This document shows positions 13,143 to 23,608 of a DNA stretch of 64,000 nt, piece after piece. Made by a program: the position numbers and the translations under genes. How positions within the stretch are numbered: position 1 is the first letter of the stretch; the number at the start of each line of letters is the position of its first letter. The DNA is from Augochlora pura (taxonomy: Eukaryota; Arthropoda; Insecta; Hymenoptera; Halictidae), in the NCBI RefSeq assembly GCF_028453695.1, contig NC_135773.1, positions 18,042,001 to 18,106,000 on the forward strand, given 5' to 3'. A model generated the notes under the pieces. The model was not told the DNA's origin. It saw only the letters and a list, made by a program, of their open reading frames with translations, and searched no databases.

Positions 13143-14304
13143 AACCGAGCGACCGTACGGGCCCACGCTCACGTAAGTGCAAACGTACGTGCGGCCGAAC
13201 AAAACGCGTCAGCCGATCTCGTCGCATATTTGTGGCTCCGCTATCCGGTCGTAAATAAAGTCCCTCCGAAAACAAAAACACAACGAAATAACGAACAAAT
13301 GTACCCATCACTTCTGGTACATAAACCCCTGCACCCGTGTGCAAACCCCTGGCCTTCCCCACCCGCACCTCCTCATCCTACTCCCAAACCTCCCTTTGCC
13401 ACCCTTTCTCCGGCCACCGGCGACGCCGATGACGCTGATAGTGGTCGTGAACGAAGCCACCGACACACATTGATGATTACAGCCAGGAGCGACAGGAAGG
13501 TTCGGTAAAAATGCCATCGGGATGATCGCTGCAAACAATCCAACCTTTTTGGCGCGTCTTTGACACCTACTTCTCGCTCGGAACTTCAGATCGCTGATTG
13601 GTTCCTGATGAAAATCTAACATCGAGAGTAAGGCGTCTCCGTTATCATCGTCATGGATTTCGTAAATTCCGTCTTTTTATTCGATACAGTTACACACAAA
13701 AATAATCGGACACCTTTGCCCTCGAGTGACGACTCTGTGACAATACTAAACATTGTATAACTCTTTAATGGTATTTTTTACCGATCTTCTCTATACATTT
13801 ATTTTTACTAAATTAATTTTGTAGTTATTACAAAAAAAAAATTGAACTGTTTCTTGAAGGAAAATGATTAGTTGTATAGAAAGACGTGAATAAGAAATTA
13901 AAAAATTGTCTTTTGACACTACTGATAAAAATAGCATTAAATAACAATTTTAAGAGATGTCTTTAGACCCCCCTGGTAAAAATAGTATTTTTTTGTATTA
14001 AATTGTTTTATTTTTGTAGATTTGTAAAAAATATGTGTCTTCTACAAGTACAAGAGTACAATTACACAGTTAATACAATTAATACAATTATACGATTAAT
14101 ACAAAATCGAAATATTATACGTTTGAAGAAATGTCTTACTTTTGGATTGAAAATACCTTCGACCGCAAACGATTAAAAAGGAATAACTTTCTTAAATTTG
14201 GTCCGAACGACTTGAATTTTGTTGAGACGTCAGAAGGACTAATTTATTCCACAATGTCTAAACAATTTTTCACCAGATTTCTTAGTTTCTGACATGTATA
14301 TTAT

Positions 14305-14875
14305 ACTACTGTGAACAAAAAGTAAGGTGAATTTGTTTATAAAATGTAAATTCTTTATTTATTCTTACAAATCAATTGCAACCCCTTCAAAGTAATCCCC
14401 GCCCGATAAAACGCACTTTTGCCAACGCTTTTTCCAGCGAAACTGTTGTTTTCCTCGAAACAGTCGGAACAGTCTTTTTCCGGTATAGCCTTCAAGACCT
14501 TCTTCGATTCGGTTTTTATCTCCTCAATCGTGTCAAAGCGACGTTCCCGCATTGGCCTTTTGAGTTTGCTGAATAGCCAGAAGTCGCACGGAGCCAAATG
14601 AGGCGAATACCGTGATTGCGGAACAATATGAGTCCAATTTTTGGCAAAAAAGTCGCGAAGAACCAATGTAGTGTGACATGGTGCATTATCGTGATGACTT
14701 TTGGTTGTTTACAAAAACACGTGTAACTCGGAGATAATTAAACCTTTTGACAAACAGACGCTTGGCAAATGCTATACACAGTCCTACCAACCTAGAAAAA
14801 AAATAAAAAAATAATAAATAAAGAATTTACATTTTATAAACAAATTCACATTACTTTTTGTGTTACATAAGTATA
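14305..14875 (-). mobile_element. Internally deleted mariner (DD34D) transposon copy
   Basis: Terminal inverted repeats of about 49 bp lie at 14315-14363 and 14813-14863 and differ at one or two positions. Outer bases to about 14305 and 14875 are weakly similar. The interior on the minus strand encodes the C-terminal half of a mariner transposase: HHDNAPCH, then SPHLAPCDFWLF, with exactly 34 residues between the two aspartates, the mariner D34D spacing. The first catalytic Asp and the N-terminal DNA-binding half are missing, and the sequence passes directly to 5'-UTR-like DNA near 14720. At full length (about 1.3 kb) it would have been autonomous; this 0.57-kb copy is not. Confidence 0.88.
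14361..14703 (-). pseudogene. Mariner transposase fragment, N-terminus deleted and frameshifted
   Basis: Reading begins inside the catalytic core (TTKSHHDNAPCHTT) and runs through the third catalytic Asp to EKDCSDCFEE near 14450. There the frame is lost, and the usual mariner end WKKRWQKCVLSGGDYFEG continues in another frame to a TAA near 14362. Upstream of the HDNA motif the same frame has a stop. The gene is dead: no start, no first Asp, and one frameshift. Confidence 0.88.
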
Positions 14876-16524
14876 GTACAGATTATATCGATATATCGAT
14901 TTTTAAAAATTGCTTACACAACCGAAAACGGAATTTCTCCCATAATAATAATTAGTATTCATTTCACTACAAGTGAATAAAACTGATGCCAGATTCATTT
15001 TCAATTTGTTCACATTGGAGTATACATGAAAATATTTCTGCAGTAAGGAATTAAGAACCGTGAGATTAAACTTAGCTTTCCTTATATGAAAAACTACCGT
15101 TATTATACTCTTTTCACATTAAAACTGATACAGTAGTACTATTACACACCTACAGATGTTTCATTTATTTACTTAGCAGTTGTGTCAACAACGTTCTATT
15201 CGTTCAAGATAAGTATTGCTACTTGAGACCTATAATTTGTATTTTAAAGTACGTTCAATGAAACTGTGATTCGCTGTGTACAATATCATTCACTGGACTG
15301 TAGCAGTTTCTTTAGTAGAAATTTCTGTTTCATCGCTAGTTGTTTCAACCATATTTCACAAAATTTTGTATTACACTTTAAAAAATGCTATAATTATAAA
15401 AAAAGAAATCTGCTATAATTGTGTTTAGAAATGTATGAACTTCTAATCGGTAGTAAAATTGCCTGCTTCAGATAATATCATTTGAGTAATAATATAATGA
15501 TCATTATAAAAGATATGCAACTTAATTGTTCAACCCGTACAAATGAAAATTCCGAATTGATTGTTTGGAGTTTGTAACCGGTGAATACTAGTCGATTTAA
15601 TTACAAGTTTTTCTTCCAGGGTCGGCATTGCCGTATCTCTGTTCTTAAAGGATGTTCAGACATTCACTTCTAATTATAATAATTCTATACCTCCGTATCT
15701 AAAAAGGATATTTCAGAGATCCACTTGTAACGCCATCCGCAGGGAACGCGGCCAATGACGCCAGTCATTGACGTTGAAATAATTCAGCTCCGTGTTGTCG
15801 CTGAAGAGACATTCAATTAGAGTGCTGGGATATAATTAGCAAGGAATGGTCAAGCTTAAAGGCGGGTCCGTAATGAATCTGAAACTGGAAAAAATCCGAG
15901 GAAAGTTTCCGTTCGCCGCGTTTCCGTTTTCATTCTACTTAATACAGCATAAGACGTTGATCTTGAAATCAAACTTATTAAAAGGGCTCGTCCGGGTTCC
16001 AACGGATCGGGAGGAGTGCTTTTCTTCGTTCGTGTCTTCTCCCGTCGGCACGCACGACTGCGCATAAAAGAACACCAATTTTTTGCTCTCGAAACTTTCA
16101 GGAACGTAGTCGCCGCCGCGTGGCGAGGTCGGGGCGGTTTCGCATAATAAATCTGAGAGATATTTGTTGGGGTGGGTAGGAAGCATTTGTCTATGTTAAG
16201 GGGGTAGAAAGGGCGCCGACAACGCGGGCGCCTCCATCTATCAACGGCTCCAGCAAACACATCAATCCACGACTCACGCCACGATGGACAATTTTAAGGA
16301 TGGGAAAAAAATAAATGTTGATCGGCGGCACGTCAGGAACGGCACCGACTGCTCCCTCGAAACCAGAGGAATTTTCTACTCTGACGTCCCGCTGCGAATG
16401 CCAGTGCCTTTCGATCGACAGAAACAGCTTCTATTAACGCACTCACTGCCGTATCGATAGTCACAACTAAACTGTGGATTTTAGGTATTTATAACTAAAC
16501 ACAAACTATTATCCTCTTGCCGTA

Positions 16525-16770
16525 CTTTAACGAGTCAGACTCGTGATGGAGATTTCTAATAATAGGCTGCTATGTATGAATGTTCATCGGTTCCTTTAAA
16601 TAGGAATCAAATATTATTCTCTTGTCACCAATATTTAAACATTCGAGTAGAAGCACACAATAAATATGAAATTCCTTTCTCTTCTAAGGAATTAGTGGAA
16701 TCGAAAAAATGTTAATCAAAGCAATTGTAAAGAAAGATGGTACGGCAAGGAGTTATACCATGAATAGTAA
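16525..16770. repeat. Dispersed repeat F, copy 1
   Basis: Shares TATGAATGTTC..TCGGTTCCTTTAAAT, GCACACAA and AATGTTAATCAA with 22840-22990 in order. The start (AGTCAGACTCGTGATGGAGATTTC) is also similar to 38370-38400 (AGTTAGACTCGTGATAAAGATTTC). Diverged, class unknown. Confidence 0.4.
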
Positions 16771-16967
16771 GCAAAGGATACGAACACATTTGTATTGTTT
16801 TGGCTGAATAAAAATGATGTAATGTAGAAATGACTATCTATCTAATTTCTACTACTTCCAATCGACGCAGACAATTTCTATTTTGCCTATTTGAAAAAAG
16901 AATTTAGTAATATTCTTACATTCTCCTTAATTTACTAAAATGATTGAAAGGGGACATACATTTTTAT

Positions 16968-17096
16968 TTAACCTTTGTTCTCACAATTCATTAAAAAAAT
17001 TTTCATTTTTCGTAAAAATGCGCAGTTTTTTAATCCTAATTTTATTTTAAATTCAGATAGTCATAACAGACAAGCCAAATGAGAACAACTTTTTAA
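16968..17096. mobile_element. Weak TTAA-flanked inverted-repeat candidate
   Basis: The ends TTAACCTTTGTTCTCA and, inverted, TTAAAAAGTTGTTCTCA share the GTTCTCA block and TTAA. The 129-bp interior has no ORF. Directly to the right lies a 10-bp perfect hairpin (TACGCTATAA/TTATAGCGTA, 17102-17126). Confidence 0.3.
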
Positions 17097-19584
17097 CTTT
17101 CTACGCTATAAGCTTTTTATAGCGTAATATCTATACGCTGTTCCGTGGGGAACAATTTTTTTTCTTCGTTTCGTAACAAATAATTCATTGTTTATTAGAA
17201 TAATTATAAATTTTGTTAATATTGGGAAAGAAGAATATATATTTTCAAATTTCCTATCATAGAATAATTTCTATTTCCTATTATACAGTTTCATATTATA
17301 TATATACATTCCACACCTAAAACCTTGACATTCGACAATATTTGTTGAATCTTACAACGTATATACAAGTTTCACAAATTCTTCCGAGTTCTGATTTTGC
17401 CAATTTCGTAGAGATTTGCATGTGCTCCGCGCAGATCAATACAAAGGTCTCAAAAATAATTGATTGTATCGATTCCGTGTAGAAATTTATTTCTCGTTTT
17501 ATGTACACATTTTAATATATTCAGTAACGTATCGATGTCAAACAAAATAAATGAAATTCGCTGAACATAATAAAAGCTTAGTAATAAACGGAAATTTATT
17601 CACCAATAATAAATTACTGATGAAAAGAAAGGAAGTAAAAAAAAAGGTAGCGCCACGTGTAATTTTTTTCACAAAAATGAATTAAAACATGGCGCTTGTA
17701 ACCGCGCGAAAGAATTAGTATGGCTCCCCGTTGAAAATGTATCAAGAGGTAAATTTCGATTACAGGCTGCCGGTTGTTTCGACCGCGAAAACGTTGACAA
17801 TAGGCAATTTCGCATTTCAAAGGACAATATAGGTACTCGTTGCGATCAGCATGTAATTAGGTGCGGTACGTGGGCAGGCACGTGCGGACAATTCATCAAG
17901 GGGCCTTGCCTCTGAACGTGCCTCGATCCGCACCACGTCATTTACGGGTGTTACGGGCACAAGGCATTTTGCGCAACTTGCTGGTATTACCGGGCCGATT
18001 TCGCAATTGACAGCGTATTAGTTTCGCCCTGGTGTTTCCTTAAATAGCCGAACGCCCCCGGTCATCCCCCTCCGATCACTGCAGCCATTTAAAGTCTTCG
18101 CTGCATCCATTCTTCTTTACGCTTTTGTGAATCAACGTTTTTATAATTCGATCGTTATAATCGTTTTTATAATTCTGTTAAAAGGATCTTCAAAAATATG
18201 TTTCGAAAAACGGCTGAATAAAGTTCGGCGAAATTGCTCAGCCCCCCAAAGGTTAAATAAACTATATCAAATGAAATTTATAAATTGTGCAAGCATGAAT
18301 GAAAGACCTTTGTTCGTTAACCATTCTGATCCTCGAATCAATTTCATATTGTTTTCTTTGCTTCTGGAAAACCACATTCTGTACATCGATTTATTATTTG
18401 TGCACGATACGAACAATTTCATTTTAGTTTCATTCTATATCTGTGTTTCATTGTCTATGGAACCACAAGTAATACTTTGAAGATATGTATCGACGTAATA
18501 ACGTTCTAACAGTCATGATATGCTGCGCTATTTTAATAAAAAGGAAATCTACGCAGGATACAGCAATTGTGTATTTACAATTAGAAAATCCGCTACTATA
18601 AAAGAAATTCTATGTATTATATAAAGAATTGCAGATCTGCCATTTTGTAGAACGATAATTGCACACCTGGCACTTGCTATTTCCGATTGGTTAGCATAAA
18701 TGAGAGCTAGCAAACGCAACGGAAAAAGAAGTTAGTAATACAGCATCGGAAAGATTCTTCTTGGTCAAAGAGCAGACGTAATCGTAGCCTGTTTTAGTTT
18801 TTTAATCCCAACCCCTCTGTGGAGCGCGCGAAATTCGATTGCAACTTACGGATAAGCGCGTGACTTCCAATATTTTCTGAAACACAGTTTTTAAGCCGTG
18901 CTCGGAGCCAGACCGCCAGGTATCCTTCGCGCCGAACAGAGTTAAGGAAAACAGGGACGGCGAAGAGGGATAAAAAGAGAAAGAAAAATATTTCGCGCGA
19001 CACTTCGCGAGTAATCCACTTACTTCCTCGCCGCTAAGTACTCAACCTAATTAACCGAGCTCGCCAGCGTTCCTTCTTGTCGGCGAAAAATACTGTCCCC
19101 CGCCACTCCGCTCTTTTTCGTTCTTTTCTCCCTTTCTTTCTTTATTTTTTCTGCGACGATTTCTTCCTTTTTTTTAAATGGGTCACTCTGTACGCGATGC
19201 CCAGCACGTGAGCGCACGCATGCTCTTGCTATCCCCTTGGATGGGGTGGGTGTGTACGTAGGTAGCCAGCGTTCTCTTGTCTGCCCTCGGTGGCGGGTTG
19301 CTATAGAGACGCGTAACCATCCAGCAAAAGGAACATAATGGCGGTGGGAGAGGAAGAGACTGAAAGAGGAACGGACAGAAAGAGGGGCTGAGTTTCGGCG
19401 GTAAGAAAGAGGGATATTCTTTTCTGGACGCGGCCGAAGGGTGGCGGCACCGGCAAATGGAATTAGAATCGATGCCGCTATCGACATTTCGACACAGTCC
19501 CTACCGGTCAGGATTCGATCGGTACCTTAAAATTCGGTTTCGCAGACGACTTCCATTGTCGGATCAGCGTGATTTAGAATAATA

Positions 19585-19975
19585 GTATTTATTATGAAAC
19601 ACTTGTGTCCGCTTCTTGAAACAGTAAAGCAAATAATGCAATAAAATAGAAATGGAGCATATGAAGGAGGGTATTATACCCATAGTTTTGAACATTGTTC
19701 TTTATAAATTCACTCGCAGAAATATTGTTGTGTAGCAATCAGATCTTCCATATTGTGCACTCTTTTCATTGTCCCGATTTATGGCATTCGTGTTTAATAT
19801 TCAATGTCACTGACTTGGAATTGGTATTTCAAATGGCCATTCAGTATAACACGGGGATATAATGCGAAAATGTTTCACAACAGGTACATGCTTGCAATTC
19901 ACTTCATTGTAGCACGTTTGAGCTAGAATAAAGTCGCTGATAATCTTATACCCTCTGAAAGACTTTCAATAATAG
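19585..19975. repeat. Dispersed repeat A, copy 2
   Basis: Partner of the copy at 11130-11580, same orientation. Blocks TATTATGAAACAC, TTTATAAATTCACTCGCAGA, TTTCAAATGGCCATTCAGTA and GCTGATAATCTTATA line up. It ends about 190 bp before the palindromic mariner. Confidence 0.6.
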
Positions 19976-20164
19976 CTACTTTTTTCTTATGTACGGACTG
20001 ATTTTTATACTCAATTAAAATTGTCTGCACTAATTGCGAGATGGAGGAGCTACTTACATATTTATAGTGAGCCACGAAAGTATTCGAACGTGTTTTAACC
20101 TTTATGCGAAATAATTCTGCGCAAAACACTTAAAACAACTAAGTTAAAAACTTAGGTGCTCATA

Positions 20165-20753
20165 TTAGGTTGGTGCATATGAAATATCGAATTTTTAAAT
20201 CAGTATAGAATTTTTAAGTCAGTCACTTCATATATTTTTTCAAAAGCCATTGATTTAATCAAAACGTGTCCCATATGTTTCAATACACTTTTTCCAACGT
20301 GATTTTAGTTCATAGATGTCCATCTTCAAGAAATTATGATTTTTCGGATCAATAAACTGTGGTATAGAATTTTTCAGACTGTCTTCATTTACATACTGTT
20401 TAGCCCATCAAAACTACGTATACGTCGCACAAAACAATTGCGAAATTAAACAAAGTAAAATATAAAATTTTGCAGGCCTTATCCGTCGGATCTTTTGCCA
20501 ACCAACATTCATTATTTCAAACATGTTAGACAGTTTTTACGGATTAGTATATAAGTAAAGACAATCTGAAAAATTCCATATCAGAGTTTATTAATTCTAG
20601 ACACCAAAATCTGTTTAAAACAGGCATCTATGCCTTGTGAAAAAAATGTAGTAAAGCAAACATGGCATATTTTTAAATCCACAGCTTTTGAAAAGAGATA
20701 TACAATTTTATATATTTACTTAAACATCCGACATTTCATATGTACCAACCTAA
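20165..20753. mobile_element. Palindromic, inverted-duplicated mariner relic flanked by TA
   Basis: Both ends begin TTAGGTTGGT(G/A)CATATGAAAT, and each side is flanked by TA, the mariner target duplication. The outer 32 bases match at about 28 positions. The similarity goes on inward: 20165-20398 and 20546-20753 are inverted copies of each other (shared blocks TTTTCAAAAGC, CATAGATG, AATAAACT, GGAATTTTTCAGA with small changes). In each arm the transposase 3' end can be read outwards in opposite directions: FID..NHNFLK..IYELKSRWKKCIETYGTRFD on the minus strand at about 20273-20350, and FIN..HQNLFKTGIYAL, a stop, KKCSKANMAYF on the plus strand at about 20585-20675. The TTAGGTTGGTGC end resembles the cecropia/Hsmar-type mariner group. 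Confidence 0.85.
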
Positions 20754-22253
20754 TATACATATAGCAGATTGTAGAATCATAAATTATATGCAAGTCTTTA
20801 TGATAGAATTATATAATATACGTACTTATTTCAAACTAGTTGAAATATCCAGTGTTATGCATTTTATGTTTTACAATCGTTGAAATTATAAAAATTGTTC
20901 ATGATCAAAAAGGAGAAAAGTCCAAATACATCTAATTTCACCATCGTTATAAAGCAACACGAAACAATGTTTTTATTATTTTATGTTTGATTAATTCAAT
21001 ATTGTCATAAATACTTAAAATGCGCAGTCAACTTATGAATTAGTCGCATGAAATCACAAGTTGATTGTTGAAGTGATTAATTTTATTTTATTTAGTATTT
21101 AGAACGACGTTGACGCAAATGCGTAGAAGCAAATGACATATTTGTGACCAAACAATCAATTCCGAAACAAATATTAAAATATGAAAACATTTCAAATCAA
21201 TTGCAAGTAACAGGAATAATCTTCATAATGTAAAGAGTATTCCATGTCTAATTAAAATAAATAATATACGCCGAGTAAACGAAGTTTCAGCTGTTACAAG
21301 TATTCCTAGGAGTAATTAATACTTTGCAATAGCGAATGTTCGTTAGTAAATTATCACCCCTGTGTCAGTTGGCGATAGGTGTTATGTAAAGTGAGTCTAC
21401 AGCAAATGTGGTTCCGTATGTACGAGTAGCACAAGTAAACACTAACAGTTGGAACAAATGTGACGCGTGTATGCTACAAGTGTCCTGCATGTCTAGACGT
21501 TAACTGCTTGATTGTTACTTGTGTTCTATTTGACTGTTTGTATGAGTTGCTCGTACGTTGCCCATGTTCTCGATCGAACGGTGTTCGTGTATGTAGTGGC
21601 TGAAGTATAGATGTCCAGGAAATTCTCTGTAGATATTTCGTCTCCATTATTCTGAAATTTCTCGACGAGTGCCCAACTAAGTATCTTTAACGCATATGAA
21701 TTTCATATTTTCGAATACTGAAGCTTTCCTAAAGTTCTCTAAAAACATCATTTATTTTCAGAAACACTCTATAATTTTTTACTAACTACCTTGTCAGTAG
21801 CTTTGCAGGCTCAACATTTTTATAACCTCGTTTACAAAGTTGTTTTACTTATAATTTATTTTATTATTTATAGCCCGTTTTGGTAAATTATATGTTATAA
21901 AAATTTCTAAATATGCTCTTGGATACTATTTTGAAATTTTAGTTCAATCTTGAAGTATTAGTTTAGAAATGTAAACAATATGCCGATTAAAATCTGAAAT
22001 TTGATAAACTTTCTAGATTTCCTCAGCGTCCACCGATGACACTGTCCAAGTTGGGAACTATGCCTTAAGCAAATGGGAAGTGGTAACTAAAGCGGGTAAC
22101 CACATACATAGTGCACGTCCGTGAAGCACCTCATCTCCAAGTATATACTTATGAAACGCGCGGTACCTACAAAGCCGGCGATTAATTATAACGCAATTTA
22201 AATTCTATTCAAATTATCACGCGCAATTAGCGATCGAAGGGTTAAAGGTGGCC

Positions 22254-22263
22254 TATATAAATA
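22254..22263 (+). promoter_or_regulatory. Candidate TATA box and possible regulatory block
   Basis: TATATAAATA is preceded by a block (22180-22250) with TAATTA and CAATTA homeodomain-type sites and GCGCAATTAGCGATCG. This could be a promoter or enhancer. There is no ORF beyond 38 codons downstream. Confidence 0.25.
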
Positions 22264-22839
22264 CGTTAATGCGTGGCAAGCTATTTAAAATCGCGGGTGG
22301 GTATACTTTCTTCCTGAAGAGGATCAAGTTGTATTTATGGAAGCCTGAGCGAGGGTACGAATGAAACCCTCCCTCGGCACTACGATCTTCGTACGGTCTT
22401 CGAGCGGATCCATAATGCAGATATGCTTCGTACTCGGTATTGCGAACCTATCAACACATGGAGTGATACGTCGGTAATATTAGGTCAACAATAATTTTTG
22501 ACTAGATTCGAACATTCAATTTTATTATGATCTATTCGAATAAGATGAATTTCATTAGGATTTTCGAAACGCACGAGGATATATAGCCCCGAATTGTTAA
22601 TAAACTTAGAAATAATTAACAAACTTAACTTATGCTTATGATGTAAAATCTTCTTGGTAATAAAAGAGAAATAGAATAAAATATTTTTACAGACATCATA
22701 GCTAATGGTAAAGATACATACAAATGCAGCGATAAATCAGTACATATGAGTTCAAAGTTACGTGGAATTATAAAAATTTAAGGGTAATTTTAACCTCATG
22801 CAGAGGTTAGTCAAAATTTCATACATAATTTACTAAATA

Positions 22840-22990
22840 TGAATGTTATTCGTTCCTTTAAATCGAAATAAAATCTAATTCTTTAATTCTAGGCACACAA
22901 GCAAAAACAATTGCCTCATTCTAGTAAAGAAATTATTCAAGGCAAAGGAATGTTAATCAACGTAGTTTTTGAAGAAATCGTAGCGTTAAG
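22840..22990. repeat. Dispersed repeat F, copy 2
   Basis: TATGAATGTTATTCGTTCCTTTAAAT, GCACACAA and GAATGTTAATCAA align with 16525-16770. No ORF. Confidence 0.4.
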
Positions 22991-23600
22991 GTCTTAAACC
23001 GTTTATCAAATGAATACAAAAACGTAAATTTTCTAGTGCAATGGAAATTAGACAAAATTATAGTAAATATATAAACTGTACTAACTTCGTTATAACCCTA
23101 TTTATATATGTATAAGAATATGAACCTGCAAAAATATTTTCAGTTATACCTAGCTAGTAATTATTTAAAGTCTTTTTTAGACTAAATGCTCCCTATTTGA
23201 TCTACGATTAATTTCTGAACCAATGTTTCTGCAACAGATTTTGTTTCACAGTAAGACATTCGGAATTCTTATCGTTCAACTTCGCTCAGCATGCTATGCG
23301 CATTATCCCCGTAAATTAATCATTTCCAGCGGCGCGCCACAACCTTTGCCGATTTCTTCGTGGCCGGTTCGTTCCGCAGCACTTCTGGTTCCCTTCCACG
23401 TAATTTGTAGTTCCGAGGTCGGCGAAAACTCCGCGCCTCGTCCAATTACCGTATCCATTTCTTAAAAGCGCATTTCAGCAACGAATTGCTTGAGATTGAA
23501 ACGTTAATTACTGCTTTGATCCCAGCCCCTCCGCCGTCCTCAGCCGTAGCGGCATCGACCGCAAGCGGTGGCAAGTGCCAGTGACATGCAGAACCATAGG

Positions 23601-23608
23601 TATATAAG
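23601..23608 (+). promoter_or_regulatory. Candidate TATA box
   Basis: TATATAAG lies in a GC-rich patch (23300-24000), followed by a pyrimidine-rich stretch and GCATCCTGAG at the expected start distance. No downstream coding exon is recognised. Confidence 0.28.

Larger units (their letters stand above)
5447..14304. other. No gene supported; GC-rich patches at 7080-7660, 8640-9930, 10560-11060, 12960-13620
   Basis: Two frames of about 150 codons (5823-6275 minus, 6395-6844 plus) and several in the GC-rich patches have no recognisable domain and low-complexity or AT-driven composition. Apart from repeat A and microsatellites I see nothing defined. Confidence 0.45.
14876..20164. other. No gene supported between the two mariner relics
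   Basis: GC-rich patches at 15720-16440, 17850-18080 and 18790-19560 sit in AT-rich DNA. An imperfect GC-rich inverted repeat (GGTGCGG..GGCACGT / ACGTGCC..CCGCACC) lies at 17860-17934. The 117-146 codon frames here are not recognisable. Confidence 0.45.

Noticed and set aside
14419..14601. Plus-strand frames over the first mariner
   Set aside because: Antisense shadows of the transposase fragment.
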